Below, piece after piece: positions 1 to 9,341 of a stretch of DNA of 64,000 nucleotides. The stretch is from Leptodesmis sichuanensis A121. Lineage in GTDB: Bacteria > Cyanobacteriota > Cyanobacteriia > Leptolyngbyales > Leptolyngbyaceae. The notes below the pieces were generated by a model that saw only the letters and a list, made by a program, of their open reading frames with translations, did no database searches and was not told the DNA's origin. Each line of letters opens with the position of its first letter. Positions within the stretch are counted from its first letter, which is position 1. The position numbers and the translations under genes were made by a program. The DNA lies in the NCBI RefSeq assembly GCF_021379005.1, contig NZ_CP075171.1, forward strand, positions 434,001 to 498,000, given 5' to 3'.

Positions 1-2
1 TG

Positions 3-1127
3 GCCTTTATTGCCGATGGGTCTGTGTTACCGAGAGCCAGTGGGGTAGACGATCGACCTCTCAAAACGGGTATTCCGTTCCAGTCTCCGGAGTCTTTACG
101 GGTGGAATTTACCTGTCCGAATCGGGGAAAGGTGACGGGCATGGGCATTCCTGCTGGAGTGACGTTGATTGTGGGGGGTGGTTATCACGGGAAATCGACC
201 TTGCTGCGGGCGATCGAGTTAGGAGTCTACAACCACATTCCAGGAGATGGCCGGGAACTGGTGGTGACGGATACCACAGCGGTGAAAATCCGGGCGGAGG
301 ATGGTCGCAGTGTGGCGGGTGTGGATATTTCGCCGTTTATTAATCAGTTACCTCTGGGGCGATCGACCACCCAATTCATTACGGAAAATGCCAGTGGCAG
401 CACCTCTCAGGCGGCGAACATTATGGAAGCACTGGAGGCAGGTTCCCGTTTGCTGTTAGTCGATGAAGATACTGCGGCGACCAACTTTATGATCCGCGAT
501 CGTCGGATGCAAGCCCTGATTGCCAAAGAGAAGGAACCGATCACTCCCTTTATTGATAAAGTCGGTCAGTTGTTTACGGATCATGGAGTTTCTACGATTC
601 TGGTGATGGGGGGCAGTGGTGATTATTTTGATGTGGCAAATACGGTGATTGCTATGCAGGATTTCCAGCCCCAGGAAGTCACCGATCGGGCACGGGCGAT
701 CGCCGCTGAATATGCCACTCATCGCGCCCCCGAAGGAGGTTCTGAATTTGGCTCCCTGCCCTGCCGCACCCTGCCCCGCACCCAATCTCGCCAGTCAGAC
801 CGGGATTTCGTCAAGTGGAAAATTCGGGAACTGCATACGATCGTGATTGACCGGGAAGACATTGATCTTTCAGCCGTTGAACAACTGGATGATCCGGCGC
901 AACTGAGAGCGATCGCGGCCACTTTAGTCTATCTGGAACAGCATTATCTGACAGGTAAATACACCATTTCAGAGATTCTGGATCAGGTCATGGCAGAGAT
1001 TGTCAGCAATGGCTTTGATTTCCTGACCTACTGCCCTCCCGGTGATTTCGCCCTGTTTCGTCGCTTTGAGTTAGCGGCTGCTTTGAATCGCTGGCGATCG
1101 TTGCTGCCGCAGGGGAATAGGGGATAA
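3..1127 (+). CDS. ABC-class ATPase (COG3044-like), 5'-truncated
   Basis: The reading frame is open to the left edge of the window (A-F-I-A-D-G-S-V precedes the first possible GTG at 24), so the N-terminus lies outside. The Walker A loop reads GGGYHGKST and a Walker B-like stretch reads LLLVDEDTAATN. This layout, with an 'ADGS.LPR.SG..D.PL' segment before the P-loop, is that of the predicted ABC-class ATPases of COG3044, whose cellular role is not well defined. A Cys/Arg/Pro-rich stretch at about bases 745-790 looks like repeat-derived sequence inserted in frame. The family call is good; function is unknown. Confidence 0.82.
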   Translation, partial: AFIADGSVLPRASGVDDRPLKTGIPFQSPESLRVEFTCPNRGKVTGMGIPAGVTLIVGGGYHGKSTLLRAIELGVYNHIPGDGRELVVTDTTAVKIRAEDGRSVAGVDISPFINQLPLGRSTTQFITENASGSTSQAANIMEALEAGSRLLLVDEDTAATNFMIRDRRMQALIAKEKEPITPFIDKVGQLFTDHGVSTILVMGGSGDYFDVANTVIAMQDFQPQEVTDRARAIAAEYATHRAPEGGSEFGSLPCRTLPRTQSRQSDRDFVKWKIRELHTIVIDREDIDLSAVEQLDDPAQLRAIAATLVYLEQHYLTGKYTISEILDQVMAEIVSNGFDFLTYCPPGDFALFRRFELAAALNRWRSLLPQGNRG

Positions 1128-1197
1128 GGAGTGGGGAGTGGGGAATAGGGAATGAGAAATAGAGAATAGACATGGTTCACCATATTCACTTTTCTCC

Positions 1198-1229
1198 AAT
1201 CCAAAATCCAAAATCTAAAATCCAAAATA
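1198..1229. repeat. STRR-type heptamer repeat (CCAAAAT-like)
   Basis: Between the ATPase and the S9 peptidase, the heptamer TCCAAAA (with the variant TCTAAAA) repeats four times. It follows a G-rich run of GGGGAGT/GGGAATA-like units at about 1117-1170. Such short tandemly repeated heptamers are typical intergenic sequence of filamentous cyanobacteria. The same heptamers recur inside the crtD-like gene and near 33400. Confidence 0.7.
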
Positions 1230-1264
1230 GGATTAAGACGTTGATCACAAACCGCTAAACGAAC

Positions 1265-3238
1265 ATGACTGAACCTTGCATCGCTCCCTATGGTTCCTGG
1301 AAATCTCCCATCACCTCTGACCTGATTGTGGCTGGCACGATCGGCCTGGGAGGGGTGCGATTAGATGGGGACATAGTGTACTGGAGTGAGATGCGACCGA
1401 CGGAAGGGGGCCGCAATGTAGTTGTGTGTCGTACGGCGGATGGGCAGATTACGGATGTTACGCCACCGCCCCTGAATGTGCGATCGCGGGTACATGAGTA
1501 TGGCGGTGGAGCCTTTCTGGTGCATCAGGGAACGCTTTATTTCTCCAATTTTGCCGATCAGCGATTGTATCGTCAGAAAGCGGGTCAGGAACCTGTGGCA
1601 ATTACTCCGGAGCAGGCATGGCGGTATGCCGATGGGGTGGTTGATGCTCAGCGGAAGCGGATGATTTGCGTGCGCGAAGATCATACAGGTGAGGGAGAAC
1701 CTGTGAATACCCTGGTGAGTCTGGATTTGGATGGTCAGGATGCTCCTCAGACTGTGCTGGTATCAGGTAATGATTTTTATGCAGCACCCCGACTCAGCCC
1801 GGATGGCTCTAAGCTGGCCTGGATTTGCTGGAATCATCCCAATATGCCCTGGGACAGCACGGAGTTGTGGGTGGGGGAAATCAGTGCAGAGGGCACGATC
1901 GCCCAGGCTCAACGGATTGCTGGCGGGGGAGAAGAGTCGATCGTGCAACCCCTCTGGTCGCCGGATGGAACGTTGTATTTTGTCAGCGATCGTTCTAACT
2001 GGTGGAATTTATACCGTTGGATTCCTGCTGCTCAGGCACAAGGAGGAGAAGTCACAGCCCTGTGTCCAATGGAGGCAGAGTTTGCTTTTCCCCAATGGGT
2101 ATTTGGCTACTCCAGCTATGATTTTGAGTCCGCAGAACAGATCATTTGCACCTATACCCAGAATGGTATTTCCTACCTGGCGAGTCTGAATCCGACTACG
2201 AAACAATTAACTCCGATCGAAACCCCTTACACCGAGATTAGTGGGGTTCACTGTAGCAGGGGCAAAGTCGTGTTCAATGCCGGATCGGCCACGCAACCGG
2301 GAGCGATCGTCCAACTGGATTTAGCTACGCATCAACTGCAGGTTCTGCGTCGTTCCAGTGAGTTAGAGATTGACCCAGGCTATCTGTCTGTGCCGGAGAC
2401 GATCGCCTTTCCCACCGAGAACCATCTGACGGCTTACGGCTTTTACTATCCACCCAAAAACAAAGACTTTCAGGCACCCGCAGGGGAACGTCCGCCTCTG
2501 CTGGTGAAAAGTCATGGTGGCCCAACGGGTGCAACCTCTGCCGCCTTCAACCTGAAAATTCAATACTGGACAAGTCGAGGATTTGCCGTGCTGGATGTAA
2601 ATTATGGCGGTAGTACAGGCTATGGGCGCGAGTACCGGGAACGCCTGAAGGGGCAATGGGGCATTGTGGATGTGGATGATTGTGCCAATGGTGCAAAGTA
2701 CTTAGCAGCGCAGGGGAAGGTGGATGGCGATCGGCTGGTGATTGATGGAGGCAGTGCTGGTGGTTATACAACCCTGTGTGCGCTGACCTTCCGGGATGTG
2801 TTTAAGGCGGGAGCCAGTTACTACGGGGTGAGTGATCTGGAAGCACTGGCAACGGATACGCACAAATTTGAGTCCCGCTACCTGGATAGTCTGATTGGGC
2901 CATACCCGGAACGCAAGGATTTATATGTGGAGCGATCGCCGATTCATGCCACGCAATTCCTCAACTGTCCCGTGATCTTTTTTCAGGGGGATGAGGATAA
3001 GATTGTGCCCCCGAATCAGGCGGAAATGATGGTGAATGCGTTGCGAGAAAAAGGCTTACCTGTGGCTTATGTGTTGTATGCAGGGGAACAGCATGGTTTC
3101 CGCAAAGCCGAGAATATTAAACGCACCTTAGATGGAGAATTTTATTTCTATGCCAGAGTATTTGGCTTTGCGATGGCAGATGAGGTCGAACCTGTGGCGA
3201 TCGAGAATCTGCCTACTCCCAGGTTGCAACAGGTTTGA
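1265..3238 (+). CDS. S9 family prolyl oligopeptidase-like peptidase
   Basis: The 657-residue product has an N-terminal beta-propeller-like half with repeated 'SPDG' blades and a C-terminal alpha/beta-hydrolase domain. The catalytic triad is visible: Ser497 in GGSAGG, Asp578 in the GDEDKIVPP loop and His610 in GEQHGF. This matches dipeptidyl aminopeptidase/acylaminoacyl-peptidase relatives, which cut short peptides. No signal peptide is evident, so it is probably cytosolic. It starts at ATG 1265 after a repeat-rich spacer, and its 3' end overlaps the convergent small gene at 3213-3506 by 26 bp. The exact substrate cannot be read from sequence. Confidence 0.92.
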   Translation: MTEPCIAPYGSWKSPITSDLIVAGTIGLGGVRLDGDIVYWSEMRPTEGGRNVVVCRTADGQITDVTPPPLNVRSRVHEYGGGAFLVHQGTLYFSNFADQRLYRQKAGQEPVAITPEQAWRYADGVVDAQRKRMICVREDHTGEGEPVNTLVSLDLDGQDAPQTVLVSGNDFYAAPRLSPDGSKLAWICWNHPNMPWDSTELWVGEISAEGTIAQAQRIAGGGEESIVQPLWSPDGTLYFVSDRSNWWNLYRWIPAAQAQGGEVTALCPMEAEFAFPQWVFGYSSYDFESAEQIICTYTQNGISYLASLNPTTKQLTPIETPYTEISGVHCSRGKVVFNAGSATQPGAIVQLDLATHQLQVLRRSSELEIDPGYLSVPETIAFPTENHLTAYGFYYPPKNKDFQAPAGERPPLLVKSHGGPTGATSAAFNLKIQYWTSRGFAVLDVNYGGSTGYGREYRERLKGQWGIVDVDDCANGAKYLAAQGKVDGDRLVIDGGSAGGYTTLCALTFRDVFKAGASYYGVSDLEALATDTHKFESRYLDSLIGPYPERKDLYVERSPIHATQFLNCPVIFFQGDEDKIVPPNQAEMMVNALREKGLPVAYVLYAGEQHGFRKAENIKRTLDGEFYFYARVFGFAMADEVEPVAIENLPTPRLQQV

Positions 3239-3506
3239 GGATGGGGGGGATATCGTATCCTGCGGGAAATTCCAGTTGGGTTTCCCGCAGACCCAGGTAA
3301 CTGGATTCCGTAAAGGCCAGTAACATTCGCTGTAAGGCTAACCATACTTCCGGATCATATTCCCAATCCCGAAAGCGGTTCGCCTGTGCCGCGATCGCTT
3401 TCAATGCCCAAAAGTAGCTATTTCTTACCACCGAGCCATTTTTCTTGTACTGCGGTACATCGTCCTGATGAATCAACAGAATTTGCTGTTCAATCCTTGC
3501 TCGCAT
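3213..3506 (-). CDS. conserved-looking small protein of unknown function
   Basis: This 97-residue soluble protein is rich in aromatic and charged residues (a '[17 protein letters not shown]' stretch and a '[15 protein letters not shown]' helix). I do not recognise a named domain. It looks real because its composition is protein-like throughout, it has its own upstream spacer of about 40 bp, and the opposite strand there is only the tail of the S9 peptidase. It is convergent with that peptidase and overlaps its end. Function unknown. Confidence 0.6.
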   Translation of the reverse strand: MRARIEQQILLIHQDDVPQYKKNGSVVRNSYFWALKAIAAQANRFRDWEYDPEVWLALQRMLLAFTESSYLGLRETQLEFPAGYDIPPILKPVATWE

Positions 3507-3548
3507 AAATCATCAGATTAGTTCACTTGAACTATTATAGGCGAATCT

Positions 3549-3854
3549 TTAGCGTTTCAAAACGGACGTGATAATGATTGTTAACGTTGCCGATGCAATC
3601 AACGTGAACGCTAACTGTACCACCCATTGCGTCGCCTGCTGGTAGTTGCTGAACCGCTCATTAAACCGCTCCTGCTCCTGGGAAAATCGTTCTTGCTCCT
3701 GAGTCAGTTTTTCCTGATTTTGAGTCAGTTTTTCCTGATTTTGAGCCAGTTGCTCCTGATTTTGAGCCAGTTGCTCCTGATTTTGAGCCAATTTGTCTAA
3801 TCGCTCAATCACATCGGATAAGGTTGGTTCGCTTCTATCCTGAGCAGTTGTCAT
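3549..3854 (-). CDS. heptad-repeat coiled-coil membrane protein
   Basis: About 101 residues. The N-terminal part is soluble, followed by five to six near-identical 7-residue units (LAQNQEQ / LTQNQEK / LTQEQER) predicted to form a coiled coil, then a single hydrophobic segment (VVQLAFTLIASATLTIIITSV) near the C-terminus, so it should be a tail-anchored protein. I chose the ATG at 3854, giving M-T-T-A-Q; an in-frame ATG at 3884 would overlap the upstream ABC ATPase gene. The repeats are also nearly identical as 21-bp DNA units, suggesting expansion by slippage. Similar short coiled-coil/TM proteins are common in cyanobacteria; function unknown. Confidence 0.65.
   Translation of the reverse strand: MTTAQDRSEPTLSDVIERLDKLAQNQEQLAQNQEQLAQNQEKLTQNQEKLTQEQERFSQEQERFNERFSNYQQATQWVVQLAFTLIASATLTIIITSVLKR
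3700..3791 (-). repeat. 21-bp tandem repeat inside coiled-coil gene
   Basis: Four or more successive 21-bp units of the form 'tgctcctgattttgagccag' (plus-strand reading, with minor variants) encode the LAQNQEQ heptads. The period equals seven codons, so changes in unit number keep the frame. Confidence 0.75.
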
Positions 3855-3873
3855 AGCTTTCAATTCACGGTTA

Positions 3874-4548
3874 TTAACTATCAACCACTAAACCATCTTT
3901 CATATGAATGATGCGGCGGGTTTGAGCGGCGATGTCATGTTCGTGGGTGACGATCATGATCGTAATGCCCTGACGATTCAGGTCTGTCATTAAGTTCATG
4001 ACTTCCTGCGAAGTTTGGGTATCCAGTGCTCCGGTCGGTTCATCGGCCAATACCAGGGCTGGACGATTCACCAGCGCACGAGCGATCGCCACCCGTTGCT
4101 GTTGTCCTCCGGAGAGCTGATTGGGACGGTTGGCCATCCGGTCTGCTAACCCCACTCGTGCCAGGGCTTCTTCCGCTCGTCGCCGTCGTAGAGTTTTAGG
4201 GACATTGGCATACACCATCGGTAGCATGACATTATCCAGGGCGGTTGATCGGCTCAATAAGTTGAATTGCTGAAATACAAAGCCAATCCGTTGATTGCGA
4301 ATATAAGCCAATTCATCATCCGTTAGAGTCGTCAGATTTCTTCCCTCCAGCACGTAATGACCACTGGTGGGGCGATCCAAACACCCAATGATATTCATCA
4401 ACGTGGATTTCCCAGACCCAGAAACTCCCATAATGGCAACATACTCCCCCTCTTCAATCGAGAGATCAATGCCTTTCAACACAGGGACATCCACTTCTCC
4501 TAAGCGGTACGTCTTCGTGATATCTTCCATCCAGATCATGGTTGCCAT
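3874..4548 (-). CDS. MacB/LolD-type ABC transporter ATPase
   Basis: The 224-residue nucleotide-binding protein has Walker A (GVSGSGKST), a Q-loop region (FVFQQFNLL), the ABC signature (LSGGQQQR), Walker B ([12 protein letters not shown]) and the switch histidine (IVTHEHD). Length and motifs fit the LolD/MacB subfamily that powers FtsX-like permeases. It is the last gene of an operon with the permease (4559-5824) and the adaptor (5836-7179), only 10 bp downstream of the permease stop. It likely energises export of a small molecule, peptide or lipid across the envelope; the substrate cannot be deduced. Confidence 0.93.
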   Translation of the reverse strand: MATMIWMEDITKTYRLGEVDVPVLKGIDLSIEEGEYVAIMGVSGSGKSTLMNIIGCLDRPTSGHYVLEGRNLTTLTDDELAYIRNQRIGFVFQQFNLLSRSTALDNVMLPMVYANVPKTLRRRRAEEALARVGLADRMANRPNQLSGGQQQRVAIARALVNRPALVLADEPTGALDTQTSQEVMNLMTDLNRQGITIMIVTHEHDIAAQTRRIIHMKDGLVVDS

Positions 4549-4558
4549 AGGGTCTTAA

Positions 4559-5824
4559 CTACTCACTCCTAAGAGCAATGATTGGATCCAGGCGAGCCGC
4601 ATTTCGGGCGGGAATGACTCCGGCAAGCAACCCAATGATGGTGGAGAGGCCAAAGCCAGCACTGATAGACCAGAGGGAGATGACGAAGGGAAACTTGAAA
4701 GCATTGGCAGCGGCAAAGGCAATTCCCACGCCCAAGGCAATGCCCAGTGCTCCTCCGGCCAGAGAGACTAAAACCGCTTCTGTCAGGAATTGGCTTAATA
4801 CCGCGCTCCTGGTTGCGCCAACGGCTTTGCGGATGCCAATTTCACGGGTGCGCTCGACGACAGACACCAGCATGATGTTGGCAATTCCAATACCACCGAC
4901 GATTAAGGAAATCCCAGCGATCGCGCTCACCATCACGGTAAATAAACCGACAACATTAGTGAAGGCATTAATGATGTCAATCTGGTTGCTGATCCGAAAA
5001 TCATCCGGTTGCGGAGGATAGATATTGTGGCGAATCCGTAACAGGTTAGTAACTTGAAACTGGGCCGCTTCTAACTGAGCATCGTCTGCCGCCTGTACCC
5101 AGATGCCGCTGATCGCCACACCGTTGATGGCATTATTACCCACAATCCGGGAAGACATATTGGTCAGGGGAATGTAGATGCGATCGTCCTGATCCATCCC
5201 ACCGACAGAGCCTTTCGGTTCCATCACACCAATCACGGTGTAATTATTGCCCTGAACGCGAATATTTTCCCCCACTGCCCTGCCATCCGAGCCGAACAGG
5301 TCATCCCGGACTTTTGTGCCCAGAATCGCTACAGGTCGGGCACTATCCAGATCCGCCTGGGTGAAATATTGGCCTTCTTTGGGATAAATGCTTTTCACCT
5401 CCGGATAGGCCAGATCCACTCCCAACAAACTGGTAGAGGTGTTTTGTCCGGCATAGACAACCTGCACAGGTCGTTGGAGAAAAGCAGTTACGCCTTTGGC
5501 TGCAGGAACTTGCGTGGCGATCGCCTTCGCATCTTCCCAGGTCAGGGTTGAAGCGGATCCCGTTCCCTGACTGATGCCGCCCGATCGAGCCACACCGGAC
5601 AATACCAGCATGACATTGGATCCCAGAGCTTGAATCTGCTGCTCTGTGGCTCGTTGCACCCCCTGTCCTACCGAAGTCACTGTGATCACAGACGCAATGC
5701 CAATAATTACTCCCAACATCGTCAGTCCAGTTCGCAGGCGGTTACTCCACAAGGCATCTGCCGCCATTTGCAGTACTTCACCCAGCGAAACATTCGTTAG
5801 TTGAATCCGTTTTAACCCTGCCAT
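4559..5824 (-). CDS. MacB/FtsX-type ABC transporter permease
   Basis: The 421-residue membrane protein has the MacB layout: a first transmembrane helix near residues 30-50 (LTMLGVIIGIASVITV), a large extracytoplasmic core to about residue 285, and three C-terminal helices with the conserved 'VVERTREIGIRKAVGATR' type motif between helices 2 and 3. It lies between the adaptor and ATPase genes with gaps of about 10 bp, which supports one transcript and one tripartite exporter. Cyanobacterial DevBCA exporters have the same overall organisation; which subgroup this belongs to is uncertain. Confidence 0.92.
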   Translation of the reverse strand: MAGLKRIQLTNVSLGEVLQMAADALWSNRLRTGLTMLGVIIGIASVITVTSVGQGVQRATEQQIQALGSNVMLVLSGVARSGGISQGTGSASTLTWEDAKAIATQVPAAKGVTAFLQRPVQVVYAGQNTSTSLLGVDLAYPEVKSIYPKEGQYFTQADLDSARPVAILGTKVRDDLFGSDGRAVGENIRVQGNNYTVIGVMEPKGSVGGMDQDDRIYIPLTNMSSRIVGNNAINGVAISGIWVQAADDAQLEAAQFQVTNLLRIRHNIYPPQPDDFRISNQIDIINAFTNVVGLFTVMVSAIAGISLIVGGIGIANIMLVSVVERTREIGIRKAVGATRSAVLSQFLTEAVLVSLAGGALGIALGVGIAFAAANAFKFPFVISLWSISAGFGLSTIIGLLAGVIPARNAARLDPIIALRSE

Positions 5825-5835
5825 TCCCGCACTCC

Positions 5836-7179
5836 TTACCGCATCCGACTACCACCGCCTCCTGGCCCCATTCCTGGGAAGACAGACGGTGTTCTCGATT
5901 GAGGTCGTTCACCTTGAGGGAAACTAATCAGCACCCGTTCCCCTGCCTGAAGGCCAGATAAAACGACTGTTTTGTCATTGACCGTAGCTCCAGTAGTAAT
6001 GGGCCGGAACTCAGGCCGACGGCTTTCTTTTTCCCTGGTCATTACCAGTACACCGCTGGCTCCTTCCTGTCGGGTAATGGCTACAGTTGGAATTACCAGT
6101 ACATTCTTCAGGGTGCCAACGTTGAAATCGACATTGACGCTCATCCCCGCTTTTAACAAATTTTTTGGATCCGCCACGGAGGACTTCACTTCAAAGCTGG
6201 TGACATTTTGCACCGTGGTGGATTGAGCCGCAATCTGAATCACCCGTCCGTTAAAGCTCTGCCCCGGATAGGCATCAGCTTTGATCATGGCCGGAACGCC
6301 TAATTTAATTTGAGCAATATTCGACTCGGCTACGTTGGCTACGATTTGATTATTGGATGCAAGCGCCAGAATGGAGGAAGAGGTGGCCGATGTCACTGAA
6401 CTGCCAGATGTGGTTGGCGTGACGAAGGCTCCAGGATCTGCAAATTTTTTGGTGATGATGCCGCTGAAAGGAGCGCGGATAATCGTATCCTCAAGTTGAG
6501 CCTGAATGGTTTGTAGTTGACCTTCGGCGGTTTTGACCTGAGCGCGAGCCTGTTCCACATCTTCGGGCCGAGATCCAGCCCGTTGCAAGGCCAGTGCTTG
6601 CTGGGAGCGGGTCAGTTGGGCTGCTGCTTGATCACGAGCGGCCAGAGAGGTATTAAAGTCCCGCTGGTTAATCGCTCCTGACCTGTAGAGTTGCTGATTC
6701 TGCTGGAAGTTTCGTTCGGCCTGCCACAAGGCGGCCCGATCGCTTTCAACCTGAGCCTGAGCCTGAGCGATATCTTGAGCGCGATTGCCAGCCTGGACTC
6801 GTTGCAGGTTGGCTCTGGCCTGAGCGAGTTGCCCTTGAGCCTGGGTGTATTGGCCCTGCAGGTTGGAATCATCCATGTAAGCCAGGATCTGGCCTTCCTG
6901 AACGCGATCGCCCTCCTTCACCAGCAATTGTTTCAGCTTGCCGGAGGTCTTGGGACTGACATTCACAGAACGCTCTGGCTGCACCGTTCCATTGGCGGAA
7001 ACGGTAACGGGCAGGTTTACCTGTTCTACCGTAGCGGTCTGAATCCGTCGCCGTGCTTCCTGCCGCTGGGCTGTTGTGATTTGGCTGTATGCTACATAGC
7101 CGCCACCTGCTACTAGCCCCAGCACCAGCAGAGCCAGCAACCATTTGGGTGGCCTCAGTTTAACCAGGTCTTGCACCAA
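5836..7179 (-). CDS. HlyD/MacA-type periplasmic adaptor subunit
   Basis: The 447-residue membrane-fusion protein has an N-terminal anchor helix (about 14-33), a lipoyl-like half-motif (GRVQEGQ-type, here VKEGDRVQEGQILAYMD), a long Gln/Ala-rich coiled-coil hairpin (about 115-230), a second lipoyl half (TIIRAPFSGIITKKFADPGAFV) and a beta-barrel domain. The C-terminus is Gly/Pro-rich. It is the first gene of the operon with the permease and ATPase downstream, and would link the inner-membrane exporter to an outer-membrane channel such as TolC, which is not in this window. Confidence 0.92.
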   Translation of the reverse strand: MVQDLVKLRPPKWLLALLVLGLVAGGGYVAYSQITTAQRQEARRRIQTATVEQVNLPVTVSANGTVQPERSVNVSPKTSGKLKQLLVKEGDRVQEGQILAYMDDSNLQGQYTQAQGQLAQARANLQRVQAGNRAQDIAQAQAQVESDRAALWQAERNFQQNQQLYRSGAINQRDFNTSLAARDQAAAQLTRSQQALALQRAGSRPEDVEQARAQVKTAEGQLQTIQAQLEDTIIRAPFSGIITKKFADPGAFVTPTTSGSSVTSATSSSILALASNNQIVANVAESNIAQIKLGVPAMIKADAYPGQSFNGRVIQIAAQSTTVQNVTSFEVKSSVADPKNLLKAGMSVNVDFNVGTLKNVLVIPTVAITRQEGASGVLVMTREKESRRPEFRPITTGATVNDKTVVLSGLQAGERVLISFPQGERPQSRTPSVFPGMGPGGGGSRMR

Positions 7180-7342
7180 TTTGGCACTCCTTGCCGCATC
7201 CTCAGATCTGTCTCAGTCAGGTGAATGATTCATTACCCTTAGACTCTAGCGTTTCAGGAAAAGTTCAAACCAACTTTACGATTTTAGGAAGGCAGAGGGC
7301 GATGGAATAGAGTTTGAAGTTTTCAGTTCTGAGTTTTGAGTT

Positions 7343-7413
7343 AAACCTTGTCCAAGTCCAGAACCGGAGTTTCTCTGATCGGAAAACGACCGTTCTCTCG
7401 CTGGACTTGGTTT
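7343..7413 (-). repeat. 71-bp palindromic dispersed repeat, copy 1
   Basis: On the minus strand this reads from AAACC-AAGTCCAG to CTGGACTTGG-ACAAGGTTT. Copies of the same 71-bp length occur at 8915-8985 and 31086-31156. The ends form an inverted repeat (AAGTCCAG / CTGGACTT), with further pairing of AACGG/CCGGTT-like arms around a core TTTTCCGATCAGAGAAA, so the transcript or single strand can fold into a long hairpin. Confidence 0.85.
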
Positions 7414-7482
7414 AACCCTGAACTGAGAAGCCAGGACTAAGAAATTAAATGTAATGACACGGGAGGTTATTCCCATTGGATC

Positions 7483-7514
7483 GGTGCGTTACGCTAACGC
7501 TAACAGCACCCTAC
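7483..7514. repeat. GGTGCGTTACGC-type hairpin repeat
   Basis: The stretch starting GGTGCGTTACGC and ending GCACCCTAC pairs GGTGC with GCACC around an internal TTACGCTAACGCTAA. Hairpins of this type are scattered in many cyanobacterial genomes. A diverged relative lies at about 56409-56452. Confidence 0.6.
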
Positions 7515-7575
7515 GGTTACAACCTTGTGGTCAATACGCTTAAAACTTAGAACTCAAAACTCAAACCTTACCTGA

Positions 7576-8811
7576 CTAGACTTTGAATTTCTCTGTGATC
7601 CGCTTCATCGCCGCTTCCACATTTTCCCGACTGTTAAAGGCGGAAATTCGGAAGTAGCCTTCCCCGGCGGCACCGAAGCCGGAACCGGGCGTACCAACGA
7701 CATGGCAGGTGTGCAGCAGCTTATCGAAAAAGTCCCAACTGGAGAGGTTATTGGGAGTTTTCACCCATACATAGGGAGCATTCACCCCTCCATAGACAGC
7801 AATTCCAGCGACGGTCAGTTGTTCCCGAATAATCCGGGCATTTTCCATGTAGAAGCTGACCAGTGCTCTAATTTGCGACTGTCCTTCTGGGGAGTAAACC
7901 GCTTCTGCACCTCGTTGCACAATGTAAGACACCCCATTGAACTTGGTGGACTGACGGCGATTCCAGAGCTTCCACAGTTCTACATCAGAGCCATCGGCTG
8001 CCTTGGCCGTGAGGGTTTTGGGGACGACTGTGAAGGCGCAACGAGTTCCTGTAAATCCAGCATTTTTAGAGAACGAGCGAAACTCGATCGCACACTCCCT
8101 GGCTCCTGCAATCTCATAAATCGAGTGAGGAATTGTGGGATCGGTGATGAACGCTTCATAGGCTGCGTCAAAGAAAATGATCGAGCCATTCGCACGGGCA
8201 TAGTCTACCCAGGCTTGCAGGTGCTCCCTGGTAGCGGTAGCCCCCGTGGGGTTATTGGGAAAACAGAGGTAAATCAAATCTACCTTTTGGGAGGGAATCG
8301 TAGCTGTGAAGTGATTCTCTGCTGTAATCGGGAGATAAATTAAACCACCATACTCTCCTTTCTCATTGGCTTCTCCCGTATGTCCGGCCATGACATTGGT
8401 ATCCACATAAACGGGATAGACCGGATCGGTGACAGCGATCGTATTGTCATGCCCAAAAATATCCAGAATATTCCCACAGTCGCATTTAGAGCCATCAGAG
8501 ATAAAGATCTCGGAGGCATCTACATCACATCCCCGTGCCTGAAAGTCCTGGGCTGCAATTTTTTCTCGCAGCCAGCCATAGCCCTGCTCTGGGCCGTAGC
8601 CTTTGAAGCTTGCCCGATCGCCCATTTCTTCCACGGCTTTAATCATGGCGGTGCGACAGGCTTCAGGCAGTGGTTCTGTGACATCGCCAATGCCCAGGCG
8701 GATGATCTGAGCCGTGGGATTAGCCTCTGCAAACGCATTCACCCGGCGAGCAATTTCGGGAAACAGATAGCCTGCTTTCAGCTTGAGATAGTGGTTGTTG
8801 ATAGTTGCCAT
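7576..8811 (-). CDS. dapL: LL-diaminopimelate aminotransferase
   Basis: The 411-residue PLP enzyme converts tetrahydrodipicolinate to LL-diaminopimelate with glutamate as amino donor, a shortcut in lysine and peptidoglycan precursor synthesis used by plants, cyanobacteria and chlamydiae. The fold-type I aminotransferase motifs are present: the [10 protein letters not shown] stretch at about 181-190, Asp215 for the pyridine nitrogen, and the Schiff-base Lys249 in [10 protein letters not shown]. The DapL-specific N-terminus ([16 protein letters not shown]) and C-terminal '[27 protein letters not shown]' match the family at full length. The start at 8811 fits the conserved M-A-T-I-N-N-H-Y. Confidence 0.96.
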   Translation of the reverse strand: MATINNHYLKLKAGYLFPEIARRVNAFAEANPTAQIIRLGIGDVTEPLPEACRTAMIKAVEEMGDRASFKGYGPEQGYGWLREKIAAQDFQARGCDVDASEIFISDGSKCDCGNILDIFGHDNTIAVTDPVYPVYVDTNVMAGHTGEANEKGEYGGLIYLPITAENHFTATIPSQKVDLIYLCFPNNPTGATATREHLQAWVDYARANGSIIFFDAAYEAFITDPTIPHSIYEIAGARECAIEFRSFSKNAGFTGTRCAFTVVPKTLTAKAADGSDVELWKLWNRRQSTKFNGVSYIVQRGAEAVYSPEGQSQIRALVSFYMENARIIREQLTVAGIAVYGGVNAPYVWVKTPNNLSSWDFFDKLLHTCHVVGTPGSGFGAAGEGYFRISAFNSRENVEAAMKRITEKFKV

Positions 8812-8914
8812 GATGATTTACTGAAAATCCTGGTCGCGATCGTCTAAACCACCATTATTCCTTAGAGCGGACTCCTTCAGATAGAGAGTACTGGTGGGCT
8901 AGAGAATGACTGCT

Positions 8915-8985
8915 AAACTAAGTCCAGCTAGAGACCTGGGGTTTTCCGATCAGAGAAACTCCGGTTCTGGACTTGGACAAGGTTT
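8915..8985 (+). repeat. 71-bp palindromic dispersed repeat, copy 2
   Basis: Same length and ends as the copies at 7343-7413 and 31086-31156, here in plus orientation. The right half (TTCCGATCAGAGAAACTCC onward) is identical to copy 1; the left arm has drifted. It lies upstream of dapL (which runs leftward) and of the small plus-strand gene at 9105. Confidence 0.85.
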
Positions 8986-9104
8986 AAAATCTCAGCAGCG
9001 TCGAGGGTAAGCTGATCAAAGCAGCTACTCAACGAGGCCCTTGTCTCAGATGCAGGCTGTCCAGTCAGGCAACCAGACCTTAGAAACTTTGTGAGGAGGC
9101 AGTC

Positions 9105-9284
9105 TTGGGGTATCTAAGGACTTTTGTCTTAGTGGCTGTTTTATTCCTGCTAACGTGCGGTTTATGCTGGGTTGGAACCTGGTTGCTGGGCGACAATCCC
9201 CTGTTTGGTATAGTTTTTTTGCTGCTGGGTACCTTAGGAGTAGTGATTGCCATTGATTGGTTGCAGGCTCAACTGTTCCCGTAG
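9105..9284 (+). CDS. small membrane protein, TTG start
   Basis: A 59-residue frame begins with TTG preceded by a perfect AGGAGG ribosome binding site five bases upstream, which decides the start. The protein starts M-G-Y-L-R-T-F and has two hydrophobic segments (FVLVAVLFLLTCGLCWVGTW and FGIVFLLLGTLGVVIAI) separated by the short polar turn LLGDNP, so a two-helix inner-membrane protein is predicted. I recognise no family. The gene with the HTH-like product follows within about 60 bp on the same strand, so they may be co-transcribed. Confidence 0.55.
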   Translation: MGYLRTFVLVAVLFLLTCGLCWVGTWLLGDNPLFGIVFLLLGTLGVVIAIDWLQAQLFP

Positions 9285-9341
9285 CGCCGTGAAATGCCTG
9301 TGTTAAGATTGGCGAGTCTAAATTTGATATTACTGCAGGTT

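Larger units (their letters stand above)
7180..7575. other. gene-free repeat-rich spacer (adaptor operon / dapL)
   Basis: No credible gene is present. The spacer holds the promoter region of the exporter operon next to 7179, a 71-bp palindromic repeat (7343-7413), a GGTGCGTTACGC-type hairpin (7483-7514), and two inverted patches of AACTCAAAACTCA-like heptads (about 7316-7342 and 7541-7566) that flank both. Confidence 0.65.

Noticed and set aside
7276-7476. Minus-strand open frame of 66 codons upstream of the exporter operon
   Set aside because: It translates the 71-bp palindromic repeat and heptamer repeats.
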